A stretch of 64,000 bases of DNA from Dactylosporangium aurantiacum (GTDB taxonomy: Bacteria; Actinomycetota; Actinomycetes; Mycobacteriales; Micromonosporaceae): assembly GCF_000716715.1 (NCBI RefSeq), contig NZ_JNYJ01000016.1, forward strand, positions 114,516 through 178,515, in the 5' to 3' direction. Positions 34,649 through 43,531 of the stretch are shown piece after piece; position 1 is the stretch's first letter; every line of letters begins with the position of its first letter. The notes beneath the pieces were generated by a model that was given only the letters and a program-made list of their open reading frames with translations, searched no databases and had not been told where the DNA came from. The position numbers were made by a program, and so were the translations under genes.

Positions 34649-34810
34649 ATGTGTCAACGCGCCACCTGTAAGACCTGCGGCAAGGCCACCTACACCGGAT
34701 GCGGCAACCACGTCGACGCCGTCCTCGCCGGGGTGCCCCAGTCCGAGCGGTGCGCCTGCGCGCCCAGGACCCCGACCTCCCGCCTGCGTTCCTGGCTGCG
34801 CATGCGCTGA
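34649..34810 (+). CDS. Small Cys-rich zinc-ribbon-like protein (53 residues)
   Basis: A short frame: ATG, then MCQRATCKTCGKATYTGCGNH... ending in RSWLRMR. It has a CxxxxCxxC knuckle, a CGxH pair (Cys18, His21) and a later CAC, a plausible zinc site. Homologous-looking small proteins with the same opening (MCQRATCxxCGKxT, CGxHV, VLAGVPxxxRC) are, to my knowledge, common in actinomycetes and usually unnamed. GACGGAAG lies just upstream of the ATG. Confidence 0.75.
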   Translation: MCQRATCKTCGKATYTGCGNHVDAVLAGVPQSERCACAPRTPTSRLRSWLRMR

Positions 34811-34900
34811 CCGCGATCCGGCACGCGGGGACGGCCGTGCCACGCTGGAAGAAGCTCCCGGACCGCGCAGCGTGCGGGCCCAGCCAGCGGGGAGGCGACC

Positions 34901-35314
34901 ATGCCGACCAGGCTCCTGTTCGGGTACGACGGCTCTCCGGCGGCCTCCGCGGCGCGGACGCTGCTGGCGGCGACGGTGCAGGAGGGCGAGGCCGCCGACG
35001 AGGCGGCCGGCCCGCTGCCGGTCGGTGACCGCGTCGCGGAGCGCCTGTGGGTGCCCGGCGACCACACCCGCCACGGCCTGCACGGGCGGTCGGTGGCGGC
35101 GGCGCTGGCCGGATGCGCCCGGCGCGGCGGGGCGGCCGTCCTGGTCGTCGGGTCCCGCGGCCGGTCGGCGGTGCGGGAGATGCTCTTCGGCAGCGTGGCG
35201 ATGGCCGCGCTGCACCACGGCCACCAGCCGGTCCTGGTGGTGCACCCGGCCGTCTCGCCGGACCGCCCCGAGCTCGCCGCGAGCACCGCGGCATCCCCGT
35301 TCACGGCGCCGTGA
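34901..35314 (+). CDS. Universal stress protein (UspA), ATP-binding type
   Basis: A 137-residue protein with the N-terminal strand LLFGYDGSPAASAA. The ATP-binding motif G-x2-G-x9-G-S is exact in GSRG...FGS, followed by the last strand QPVLVVHP. The family is normally about 140-150 residues; here the central region is a little short. It is probably a nucleotide-binding stress or dormancy protein. GGGGAGGCG precedes the ATG at 34901. Its stop overlaps a possible GTG start of the next small frame. Confidence 0.82.
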   Translation: MPTRLLFGYDGSPAASAARTLLAATVQEGEAADEAAGPLPVGDRVAERLWVPGDHTRHGLHGRSVAAALAGCARRGGAAVLVVGSRGRSAVREMLFGSVAMAALHHGHQPVLVVHPAVSPDRPELAASTAASPFTAP

Positions 35315-35595
35315 ACACCGCCCGGCGGCATCGCGCGCACGCCGGCGTGGTCCGTCGGCGTCGAGCCCCCGTGACCGCCGCCTTCCTGCACCAGTGGCAG
35401 GTCGCCATGCACCTGCTCGGGCTGACCGCGCAGATCGACCTGGGGGTGACCCGCGGCCTCCTCAACGAGTACGTCCGCCACGTACTGAGCAACGAGATCG
35501 GCGACTGGCTGCGCCTGCCCCGCGACTACGCGGCGGCGCCCGGCACGGTCGGTCACGGACGGGGCAGCGTCCCGCGGGCCAGGACGTTGTCGTAG
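35311..35595 (+). CDS. Small hypothetical protein overlapping the UspA stop
   Basis: A 94-residue frame from a GTG at 35311 whose bases overlap the UspA TGA. An internal GTG at 35371 would give 74 residues beginning VTAAFLHQWQ. The core (FLHQWQVAMHLLGLTAQIDLGVTRGLLNEYVRHVLS) has an amphipathic helical look and less biased composition than nearby antisense frames, which favours a real gene. Its 3' end overlaps the convergent MarR gene by 43 nt. Function unknown. Confidence 0.45.
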   Translation: MNTARRHRAHAGVVRRRRAPVTAAFLHQWQVAMHLLGLTAQIDLGVTRGLLNEYVRHVLSNEIGDWLRLPRDYAAAPGTVGHGRGSVPRARTLS

Positions 35596-36041
35596 ATGTG
35601 CTCGAGGGCCTCGGTGAACGGTGCCCGCAGGTGCGCCGGAAGGCCGTCGAAGAACAGGTCGTGGACCAGGTCGACGTGGCCCGGCGCGGCCGCCTCGAGG
35701 GCGTGCCGGCCGGCGGTGGTGAGGGACACCTCGGTCACCCGCCGGTCGGCGAGCGCCGGGTCGAGGCTGACCAGGCCGCGCTGGGCCATCCGCCTGGCAT
35801 GGTGGGACAGCCGGCTGCGCTCCCAGCCGAGCTGCGTCGCCAGCGCGGTCACGGTCAGGCAGGACGCCGGTGCGACGCTCAGCGCGGTGAGCACGTCGTA
35901 GTCGGACTGCGAGAGCTCGTGGTCCGCCTGCAGCTGACGGTTGATCTCGTACGAGAGCCGCAGCTGCAGGCGGATGTAGGCGAGCCACGCGCGCTGCTCG
36001 TCGCGGTCGAGCCAGCCCCGGGCGGGACGTTTCGCGGTCAT
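35553..36041 (-). CDS. MarR-family transcriptional regulator
   Basis: A 162-residue protein with winged-helix features: DYDVLTALS, LTVTALATQLGWERSRLSHHARRMAQRGLV (helix-turn-helix) and the wing DRRVTEVSLTTAG. The ATG at 36041 was preferred over one 18 codons upstream, because that one would overlap the palindromic operator at 36058-36076. It is downstream of the SDR gene on the same strand (38 nt gap), and both starts carry near-identical palindromes, so it probably represses itself and the SDR gene until a ligand binds. Confidence 0.9.
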   Translation of the reverse strand: MTAKRPARGWLDRDEQRAWLAYIRLQLRLSYEINRQLQADHELSQSDYDVLTALSVAPASCLTVTALATQLGWERSRLSHHARRMAQRGLVSLDPALADRRVTEVSLTTAGRHALEAAAPGHVDLVHDLFFDGLPAHLRAPFTEALEHIYDNVLARGTLPRP

Positions 36042-36057
36042 CCGGCCATCGTGCCAG

Positions 36058-36076
36058 TTACGTGAACTGTCACGAA
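36058..36076. promoter_or_regulatory. Palindromic operator upstream of the MarR gene
   Basis: TTACGTGAACTGTCACGAA, an imperfect palindrome (ACGTGA / TCACG arms), lies 17 nt before the MarR start. It shares its half-sites with the perfect palindrome at 36874-36891. Confidence 0.65.
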
Positions 36077-36078
36077 AC

Positions 36079-36828
36079 TCAGATCTGCTCGGCACCTCCG
36101 TCGACGAACAGCTCCGCGCCGGTCATGAAACTGCTGTCGTCCGAGGCGAGGAACACCGCGGCGGCCGCGATCTCCTCCGGCCTGCCCAGCCGCCCGAGCG
36201 GCACGTCGGCGGCGAGCGACGCGAACAGCGGCTCGACGCCCGCGGTGTCACCGGCCAGCCCGGCCAGTCCCGGCGTCTGCACCGGCCCCGGGACGAGCGT
36301 GTTGACCCGGATGTCGCGGTCGACGAGCTCGGCGGCCCAGGTGCGGCCGAACGACCGGATCGCCGCCTTGGTCGCGGCGTAGAGCCCGAACGCGGGCGTG
36401 CCGTTGGAGGCGGCGGTGGAGCCGGTCAGGATGATCGAAGCACCCGGATTGAGCAGCGGCAACGCCTTCTGCACGGTGAAGAGCGTGCCGCCGACGTTAC
36501 GGTCGAACGTCGCGCGGTAGTCCTCGGCGGTGATCGCCCCGAGCGCGGCGAAGGAGCCGCCGCCGGCGTTGGCCATGAGCACGTCGAGGCCGGCGCCGCG
36601 CTGTCCGATCGCGGCGAAGAGCCGGTCGAGGTCGTCCGGATCGCCGACGTCGCCGGCGATGCCGGTGGCGGACGGGCCGATCAGTGTCACCGCCTCGTCG
36701 ACGGCCTCGCTCCTGCGACCGGTCACGAAGACGTGCGCGCCCTCCTCGGCGAAGCGCCGCGCCACCGCCAGCCCGATCCCCGAGGTGCCGCCCGTCACCA
36801 GTGCCGTCCTGCCCTGCAGTCGGTTCAT
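36079..36828 (-). CDS. Short-chain dehydrogenase/reductase
   Basis: A 249-residue classical SDR. The cofactor motif TGGTSGIG is at 12-19, ANAGGG at about 90, the catalytic Ser in ILTGSTAAS, and Tyr/Lys in YAATK. VNTLVPGPVQTPG and the C-terminal SSFMTGAELFVDGG complete the fold. The Arg-rich cofactor region (TGRRSEA) suggests NADPH. It precedes the MarR gene and is likely its target, so it may detoxify or modify the MarR ligand. GGAGCAGGG precedes the ATG. Confidence 0.92.
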   Translation of the reverse strand: MNRLQGRTALVTGGTSGIGLAVARRFAEEGAHVFVTGRRSEAVDEAVTLIGPSATGIAGDVGDPDDLDRLFAAIGQRGAGLDVLMANAGGGSFAALGAITAEDYRATFDRNVGGTLFTVQKALPLLNPGASIILTGSTAASNGTPAFGLYAATKAAIRSFGRTWAAELVDRDIRVNTLVPGPVQTPGLAGLAGDTAGVEPLFASLAADVPLGRLGRPEEIAAAAVFLASDDSSFMTGAELFVDGGAEQI

Positions 36829-36873
36829 GTCCCTGCTCCTTCGTTCCTGAACGGGTTACGTCCCTCGTCAACT

Positions 36874-36891
36874 TACGTGACATGTCACGTA
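36874..36891. promoter_or_regulatory. Perfect 18-bp palindromic operator upstream of the SDR gene
   Basis: TACGTGACATGTCACGTA is its own reverse complement and sits 46 nt upstream of the SDR start in locally AT-richer DNA. The shared ACGTGA...TCACG half-sites with 36058-36076 mark it as the likely binding site of the adjacent MarR protein. Confidence 0.75.
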
Positions 36892-37105
36892 TTCCGTCCG
36901 TGAGCGCCGACACACCCCACGACGAGACCGCGTGGCCGGCCTGCATTCCTGCCCGCCGGCACCGTGGGTAAACCCGCCCGCGTCGAGGGGGCGCCCGCCT
37001 GAACGGCGCGCGCCGTATGCAGCCGAGCACCCCGCGTGGCCGGGAATCCTCGTGGCCGCCGGGCGACGCCTCTCCGCGCGCGGCGCCCGTCGCGGGGCGC
37101 GCCGC

Positions 37106-37711
37106 TCAGGAGAGCGGGGCGGCGGGCCTGGCCTTCTGCGGGTGGATCGTCTCGTGCCGGGCCAGCATCGCGACGAACTCGCCGATCTTCCGCTCGCGCG
37201 TCTGCGCCCGCTTGACGGCGTTGAGCCGGTGGATGAGGGCGAACCGGTTGGCCTTGGTGAGCACGTCGAACATGGCCTGGGCCGCGGGGTCGGCGGCGAT
37301 CGCGGCGATGAGGTCGGCCGGCACCTCCGCCTCCGACGGCGGCGCGTACGCGGCCGCCCACCGGCCGTCCGCCTTCGCCGCGTCCACCGCCGCCCGGCCC
37401 GCCGGCTGCATGAGACCCCGCTCCTCCAGCCGCGCGACGTTGCTGACGTTGCGCTGCGACCAGATGCTGCGCGGCGTGCGCGGGGTGTACCGGATCCACG
37501 AGACGTCGGCGTCGCCCTTGCGGGCCTGCCCGTCGATCCAGCCGAAGCACAGCGCCTCGTCGACCGCCTGCTGCCAGGTCAGGGTCGTCACCGTGCCGCC
37601 CTTCCTGGTCAGGGCCAGCCACACGCCGCCGGACGCGGCGTGGTTGGCCGACAGCCAGGCCCGCAGCGCCACGGCGTCCGCCACGATCAGCTCGTCCAGC
37701 TCAGCGCTCAC
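37106..37711 (-). CDS. YdeI/OmpD-associated-family protein
   Basis: A 201-residue protein with the family signatures VWLALTRKGG, TWQQAVDEALCFGWIDGQ, WIRYTPRTPRSIWSQRNV and VARLEERGLMQPAG, followed by the C-terminal region with FDVLTKANRFALIHRLN and TRERKI. It is related to the bacteriocin-protection YdeI/OmpD-associated proteins; its molecular role is unclear. The GTG at 37711 was chosen, as upstream codons reach into the promoter of the divergent FtsX gene. Confidence 0.85.
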   Translation of the reverse strand: MSAELDELIVADAVALRAWLSANHAASGGVWLALTRKGGTVTTLTWQQAVDEALCFGWIDGQARKGDADVSWIRYTPRTPRSIWSQRNVSNVARLEERGLMQPAGRAAVDAAKADGRWAAAYAPPSEAEVPADLIAAIAADPAAQAMFDVLTKANRFALIHRLNAVKRAQTRERKIGEFVAMLARHETIHPQKARPAAPLS

Positions 37712-37817
37712 CACGGCGGCAGCGTAGTCGCCCACGGCGCGCGGCGCGGACCGCGGGCCCGCGTCCATCTCGTGGGAGCGTTCCCAACCGGCGGTGGGGT
37801 CCGGCTAGGGTGTCGGC

Positions 37818-40703
37818 GTGCTGGCGATCGTATGGGGCGCCGTCCGCGCCCGGCGGACCTCCGCGGTCGTGATGGCGATGCTCGTCGCCGTCACCGTCGG
37901 CGGGCTCGCCGCGGCCGGTTGGATCGCGCGCCGGGACTCCGCGGCCGCCGTCGACGCGCTCATCGCGGCCACCCCGCCGGCGCAGCGCACGGTGAGCGTC
38001 CAGGGCAGCGTCACGCTCGGCGCCGACCCGGGGCAGGCCCTGACCCGTTTCCGCGCCACGGCCGAGTCGTCCGCGGGACTGGCCGCGGAGCGGGCCGTGG
38101 CGGGAGTGCGGCTGCCGGGCGCGCTGGCGGCCGGTCCGGCCGGCGGCGTCCAGGTCGAGCTGCGCTACCGCGACGACGCGTGCGCGAACGTCCGGCTCAC
38201 CGGCGCGTGCCCGGCCGGGCCCGGCGAGATCGCGCTGCCCGCGGCGCTGGCGGGCCGCCTCGGGGCCACCGTCGGCAGCCGGTTCGTGCGCGACAACGGC
38301 GCCGACCGCGAGCCCACCGCGCTCGTCGTGGTCGGCACGTTCGAGCCCCTGGAGCCGCTCGGCTGGTGGTGGCACGGCCAGCAGGGCGACGCCGCGTTCA
38401 CCACGCTGGACACCATCGCCTCGACCGGCGCCCCGGCCGTGGCGACGTACGACCTGCTCCTGCCGGCCACGCAGTTCACCCACGGCGACGACGGTGCGGT
38501 GGCCGCCGCCGTCGCCCGGCTCACCCGCGGCGGCGCCCTCGAGGTCAGCTCCGGCACCGACGGGCTCGCCCGGGCCGTCGCCGAGGAGCGGTACGCCGCC
38601 AACCACGGCATCCTGCTCGCCGCCGTGCAGCTCGGCGCGATCGGGTGGCTCGCGATCGCCGTCAGCGCCTGGTTCGCCGCGGAGGCCCGCCGCGGCGACG
38701 CCGCCCGGGTCGCGCTGCGCGGCGGGCGGCGCTGGCGGGTCATCGTCGTCACGTCGGGCCAGAGCGCGGCCCCCGCGCTCGCCGGGGCCGTCGCCGCCGG
38801 CGGGGCCGCCGCGCTCCTGCTGCCCGGCGACGCCGCCGGGCCCGGCCCGGCCGGCGTCGCGGCACTGGTCGGTGCCGGCGCGCTGCTGCTCATCGTCGCG
38901 GCCGACCGGCGCCTGACCCGGGCCCCGCTGCAGCGGCTGCTGCAGCTCGCACCGCCGCGACGGGCCGCGCTCGCCGGCGCGGTCCTCGACCTGACCGTGC
39001 TCGCCCTGGCGGCCGCGGCCGGCTACCAGTCGTGGGTCACCGGTGAGGCGCCGGTCGACGGGTTCGGCCTGGAGCTGCTCGCCCCGGTGCTGTTCGCGGT
39101 CGCCGGTGCCGTGCTGCTGACCCGGCTGCTGCTCCCGCCGGCCGTTGCCGCGGGCCGGGCGGCGCTGGCCCGCGGCCGGCTCACCGCGGGGCTCACCGCG
39201 CTGTTCCTGGCCCGGCGCAACTCGGCGTACCGGATCGTGCCGGTGCTGGCCGCCGCGGTCTGCGTGTGCGGGGTCGCCGCGCAGGACTGGGCCCGCGCCG
39301 ACGCCGCCCGCGTGCACCGGGCCCGGGCCGTGATCGGCGCCGACCGGGTGCTGACCGTCGCGACGGTGCCACGGGCCCGGCTGCTGTCCGCGGTCCGCGC
39401 CGCCGACCCGCAGGGCCGCCACGCGATGGCGGTCGTCGTGTCGGGCGCGTCCGGCCCCGGGCCCCGCGTCCTCGCCGTGGACTCGCCGCGGCTGCGGGCG
39501 GTCGCCGCGGTCGACCCCGGCGCCGCGGTGGCACGCCTGCGCCCGCCCGCCCCGGCCCCGACCGAGCTGAGCGGCGAGACGCTCACGGTGCACGCGGCGG
39601 GCCACGGCACGGTGGCGCTGAGCCTCCTGCTGAGCGTCGCGGACACCGGCGCGACCGTGCACGCCGACTTCGGCGCGATCGGCGCCGGCGGCGAGTACCG
39701 CGCCGACGCGCCGGCCTGCCGGGCCGGCTGCCGGCTGGTGGCACTGGAGGTGCGCGGCGCGCCGGGCGCGACCCTCGACCTCACCCGGCTCGGCGCCGGT
39801 GACCGCACGGTGCTGGGCGGGGCCGTCCTCGCCGACCCCGCCCGGTGGCGCGCCGCGACCGGCGACACGGCCCCGGGGCTGCAACGGCTGCGCGGCGAAG
39901 GCGGGATGCGGCTGGCCACCCTCGCCCCCGCCGGCGACGAGCCCGTCGACCGGCGGGTCTACGCCGTCGACGCGCCGCTGCCGCTGCCGGTCCTGGCGTC
40001 CGCCGGTGCGGTCCGCGAGCAGGCCGGCAACGGCATCGTCGAGCTCGCCGTCGGCGGTGTCACGGTGCCGATCCGGCCGGCGACCGCCGGCGAGCTGCCG
40101 GCCCGCTCCGGCGGGGTGGTGCTGCTCGACCTGGAGTACGGCGAACGCCTCGCCGCCGGGCTCGCGGCGCCGGCCCAGCCCGGCGACGTCGAGCAGGTGT
40201 GGCTCGGTGCCGGCGCACCGCCCGGGCTGGTGGACCGGCTCGCCGCGGCCGGCCTCACCGTCATCGGCGGCGACTCCGTCACGGCCGCCGCGGACCGCCT
40301 GGCCCGCCTCGGCCCCGCCGCCGCGCTGCGCTTCCACCTGCTCGCCGCGGCGCTCGCGCTGCTGCTGGCCGGCGGCGCGCTGGCGGTCGTGGCCGCCGTG
40401 CAGCGGCGCGAGCGGCGGGCCCAGGTCGACGCCCTGCGCCGGCAGGGGGTGCCGCCGCGGGTGCTGCGGGCCGCGGGTCGCCTGTCGGCGCTCGCCCCGG
40501 TCGCGGTCGCGCTGGTGGTCGGGCTCGCCGCCGCCGCGCTCGCCCGGTGGCTGCTGCGCTCACCGGTGCGGCCGTTCACCGACGGGTGGGCGGTGCACGA
40601 GCCGGCGGTGTCGGTGCCCGCACTGCTGGTCGCGGTCGCGGCCGCCACCGCCTGTTTCGCGGTGGCGGTGCTCGGCTCCGGCCGGGTGGCGGGCCGCCGG
40701 TGA
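37818..40703 (+). CDS. FtsX-like permease, large (first of two)
   Basis: A 961-residue membrane protein starting at GTG 37818. An N-terminal helix is followed by a long extracytoplasmic domain, a central cluster of helices (about 265-500), a second large extracytoplasmic domain and a C-terminal cluster of three helices (FHLLAAALALLLAGGALAVV...). It contains QVDALRRQGVPPRVL, the MacB/FtsX-type cytoplasmic loop. This duplicated FtsX layout is typical of ABC permeases of the LolC/MacB kind. No ATPase gene lies next to it. Its stop overlaps the start of the second permease (GTGA). Confidence 0.82.
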   Translation: MLAIVWGAVRARRTSAVVMAMLVAVTVGGLAAAGWIARRDSAAAVDALIAATPPAQRTVSVQGSVTLGADPGQALTRFRATAESSAGLAAERAVAGVRLPGALAAGPAGGVQVELRYRDDACANVRLTGACPAGPGEIALPAALAGRLGATVGSRFVRDNGADREPTALVVVGTFEPLEPLGWWWHGQQGDAAFTTLDTIASTGAPAVATYDLLLPATQFTHGDDGAVAAAVARLTRGGALEVSSGTDGLARAVAEERYAANHGILLAAVQLGAIGWLAIAVSAWFAAEARRGDAARVALRGGRRWRVIVVTSGQSAAPALAGAVAAGGAAALLLPGDAAGPGPAGVAALVGAGALLLIVAADRRLTRAPLQRLLQLAPPRRAALAGAVLDLTVLALAAAAGYQSWVTGEAPVDGFGLELLAPVLFAVAGAVLLTRLLLPPAVAAGRAALARGRLTAGLTALFLARRNSAYRIVPVLAAAVCVCGVAAQDWARADAARVHRARAVIGADRVLTVATVPRARLLSAVRAADPQGRHAMAVVVSGASGPGPRVLAVDSPRLRAVAAVDPGAAVARLRPPAPAPTELSGETLTVHAAGHGTVALSLLLSVADTGATVHADFGAIGAGGEYRADAPACRAGCRLVALEVRGAPGATLDLTRLGAGDRTVLGGAVLADPARWRAATGDTAPGLQRLRGEGGMRLATLAPAGDEPVDRRVYAVDAPLPLPVLASAGAVREQAGNGIVELAVGGVTVPIRPATAGELPARSGGVVLLDLEYGERLAAGLAAPAQPGDVEQVWLGAGAPPGLVDRLAAAGLTVIGGDSVTAAADRLARLGPAAALRFHLLAAALALLLAGGALAVVAAVQRRERRAQVDALRRQGVPPRVLRAAGRLSALAPVAVALVVGLAAAALARWLLRSPVRPFTDGWAVHEPAVSVPALLVAVAAATACFAVAVLGSGRVAGRR

Positions 40704-43531
40704 TCGCGCTGACGTTCGCCGTGCTCTGGGCCCGCCGGCGCCAGGCGGTGGCCCTGTTCCTGCTCGCCGCGCTGGCCACCGGCGGGGTGGCGCTGGCGCC
40801 GGTGTACCTGGCCCGCACCGAGGACGGCATCGTCGCCGACCAGGTGGCGCTGGCCCGCCCCGAGGAGCGCACCATGCTCGTGGCGGCCACCGTGGAGCCC
40901 GAACCCAACACCGGCACCATGGACCCGCGCTTCGAACGGGCCGGCGCCCGGCTGCTGGACGCGCCCGGTTACACGCAGGTGTTCTCGTCGTCGTTCACGG
41001 CGCAGCCGGCGCAGCTGCCGGCGGTCTTCCTGGACGGTACCCGGCAGCTGGCGTACCGCCAGGACGTCTGCGAGCACGTGCAGGTCGTCTCGGGCAGGTG
41101 CCTGATGGGCCGGGACGACGCGGTGCTCACCGAGGACACGGCGCGCCGGCTCGGCATCCGGCTCGGCGACCCGCTGTCCCTCGCCGCCTCCGCCTACAAC
41201 TCGACCACCGGCCAGTTCGTGCCGGCCGGGGCGCCGGGTCAGCTCACGGTCGTCGGCATCGTGCGGCCCGTCCCGTCGCCGTACTGGGCCGGTGGCGGCA
41301 ACGTCTCCGACGCCTCGACCGGGAACCTGGTCTTCGTCGACCGCCGTACCTTCGACAGCTTCAAACGCCCGTCGGAGCTGCAGGTGTTCGTCGCCTACCC
41401 GCAGCCCGGCGCCATCACCGTCGCCACCGTGCCCCGGCTGCGGGCCTGGCTGGCACAGCTCGACACCGCCGGCAGCGGGGGCCGGGCCTCGATCGGCCTC
41501 GGCGACCTGCTCGACCGGATCGACGCCGACCGGGCCGCCGCCCGCGCGCCGGTGCCGTTCGCGGCGCTGCCGGTCGCCCTGCTCGGCTGCGCGGTGCTCC
41601 TCTTCGCGGTCGCGACCGGCGTGCGGGCCAGCAGGTTCGAGCACGGGGTGGTGGCGCTGCGCGGCGCGCACCGCGCCGCCCGGTGGTGGCTGGCGGCCGC
41701 CGAGCCCGCGATCCCGATCCTCGCCGGCGGGGTGCTCGGCGGGCTGGCCGCCGGCTTCGGGTCGGTCACGGCCCTCGGGTACGGCGTGGCGCTCACCGCC
41801 GCCGCGGTCCTCGCCGGCGCGGCCGTCGCCGTCCGGGCGATCTCCGCGCCGCTGAGCGACCTGCTCCGGCGGGTCGACCGCCGGGGCGCGCGGTGGCGCT
41901 CCGCGACCTTCGACGTGCTCGTCGTGCTCCTCGGCGCCGTCGCCGTGGCGCACTTCCACACCTCGGGTGACACCGTGTACGGCGTGGCGCCGCTCGCCCC
42001 GGCCCTGCTGATGCTGGCCGTCGCGCTGCTGTCCGGCCGGGCGGTGGTCCTGCTCGCCGGCCGCGCCGCAGGGTCGGCGCTGCGCCGCGGGCACCTGGTG
42101 GCCGCGCTGGCCGCGGTGCGCCTGGCCCGCCAGCCGTCCGGCCGCCGCCTGCTCACCGTCCTCGTCGCCGCCGTGGCGCTGCTCGGCTTCGCCACGACCG
42201 GCGTCGCCGTCGCCGCCGGCACCCAGCGGACCCGGGCGGACGTCGCGGTCGGCGCCGACCGGGTGCTCACCGTCGCGCCGACGACCCGGCAGCGCCTGCT
42301 CACCGTCACCCGGGCCGCCGACCCGGACGGCCACCACGCCATGGCCGTCGTGCCGCTGGAGGGCATGCTGGCGGTGGACACCACCCGGCTGCCGGCGGCG
42401 GTGTGGCGCGCGTCGTACGCCGGTCAGCCGCTGGCCGACCTCGTCCGGGCGGTCCGGCCGATCCCGGCCGCGCCGGCCGTCGTCGTGCGCGGCGACACGG
42501 TCACGTTCGACCTCACCGCCACCCGCCTGGACGGGCTGAAGCCCGGTCTCGTCGCGTACCTGGCCCCGCTCGACGGCGGTGCGGGCTTCGAGGTGCGGCT
42601 CGGCGACCTCGCCCCCGGCCGGCACACGTACGCCCGCCCCGCCCCGTGCGCCGCGGGCTGCCGGCTCGCCGGGCTCGAGGTCGGGCTGCCCGTCACGGCC
42701 GGCCCGACGGTCAGCCTGACCATGCACGGACCGCCGACGCGGGACTGGCGCACTCCCCCGGACGCGACGGTCACGGCGGCCGCCGACGGCGTCCACTTCG
42801 ACCTGCGGGCCAGCGCCCGCCGCGACGCGGGCCTGCTGCGCCCCGCCGGCGTCCCGGACCGGCTCCCGGTGCTGTCGACCGGCCCGCTGCCGCCGGACGG
42901 CCTGCTGGACACCTTCGACGACAACCCGGTCCCGGCGGCCGTCGTGGCCGCCGCGCGCACCCTGCCCCGCCTGGGCCGGCAGGGGATGCTGATCGACCTC
43001 GAGTACGCCGACCGCCTCGCCGTCGACTCCGGCGTGATCCAGGGGGCGGAGATCTGGCTGGCGCCCGGGGCGCCACCGTCCATCGTGGACGAGCTGACCA
43101 CCGGCGGGCTGACCGTCACCGGTGAGCGTACGGTGTCCGGCGAGCGGGCGCTGCTGAGCCGTACCGGCGGCGCCCTCGGGATGCGGTTCTCGCTGCTCGC
43201 CGGCGTCGCCGCCGTCCTGCTCGGGGCGGCCTGCCTGCTGGTGACCTCGACCGGCGCGGACCGGACCGACCTCGTCGCGCTGCGCCGGCAGGGCGCCCCG
43301 GCCCGCGTCACCCGGCGGGTGGAGCGGGCGGCGATGCTCGCGCTGGTGACCCTGGCGGTGCTGGCCGGGTCGGCCGCGGCGGCCGGGGCGTGGTTCGCCG
43401 TCGGCCGTTACCTGCCTGGCGTCGATCCCCGGTTCGTCCCGCCGCCCGGTCCCGTCCTGGCGTCCCTGGCCGCCGCGACGGCGGCGCTCGCCGGCGCCGC
43501 GGTGGCCGGGACCCGCTCCCGCATCCGCTGA
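40700..43531 (+). CDS. FtsX-like permease, large (second of two)
   Basis: A 943-residue paralogue of the preceding permease. It has the same layout and shared stretches such as VGADRVLTVA, RAADPxGxHAMAVV and LEYADRLAV. The C-terminal loop TDLVALRRQGAPARV marks the FtsX domain. The GTG start at 40700 overlaps the previous stop, so the two are translated together, presumably as a heterodimer. A matching ABC ATPase would have to be encoded elsewhere, unless the pair works without one. Its stop codon is the first base triplet of a 26-bp tandem-repeat array. Confidence 0.82.
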   Translation: MIALTFAVLWARRRQAVALFLLAALATGGVALAPVYLARTEDGIVADQVALARPEERTMLVAATVEPEPNTGTMDPRFERAGARLLDAPGYTQVFSSSFTAQPAQLPAVFLDGTRQLAYRQDVCEHVQVVSGRCLMGRDDAVLTEDTARRLGIRLGDPLSLAASAYNSTTGQFVPAGAPGQLTVVGIVRPVPSPYWAGGGNVSDASTGNLVFVDRRTFDSFKRPSELQVFVAYPQPGAITVATVPRLRAWLAQLDTAGSGGRASIGLGDLLDRIDADRAAARAPVPFAALPVALLGCAVLLFAVATGVRASRFEHGVVALRGAHRAARWWLAAAEPAIPILAGGVLGGLAAGFGSVTALGYGVALTAAAVLAGAAVAVRAISAPLSDLLRRVDRRGARWRSATFDVLVVLLGAVAVAHFHTSGDTVYGVAPLAPALLMLAVALLSGRAVVLLAGRAAGSALRRGHLVAALAAVRLARQPSGRRLLTVLVAAVALLGFATTGVAVAAGTQRTRADVAVGADRVLTVAPTTRQRLLTVTRAADPDGHHAMAVVPLEGMLAVDTTRLPAAVWRASYAGQPLADLVRAVRPIPAAPAVVVRGDTVTFDLTATRLDGLKPGLVAYLAPLDGGAGFEVRLGDLAPGRHTYARPAPCAAGCRLAGLEVGLPVTAGPTVSLTMHGPPTRDWRTPPDATVTAAADGVHFDLRASARRDAGLLRPAGVPDRLPVLSTGPLPPDGLLDTFDDNPVPAAVVAAARTLPRLGRQGMLIDLEYADRLAVDSGVIQGAEIWLAPGAPPSIVDELTTGGLTVTGERTVSGERALLSRTGGALGMRFSLLAGVAAVLLGAACLLVTSTGADRTDLVALRRQGAPARVTRRVERAAMLALVTLAVLAGSAAAAGAWFAVGRYLPGVDPRFVPPPGPVLASLAAATAALAGAAVAGTRSRIR

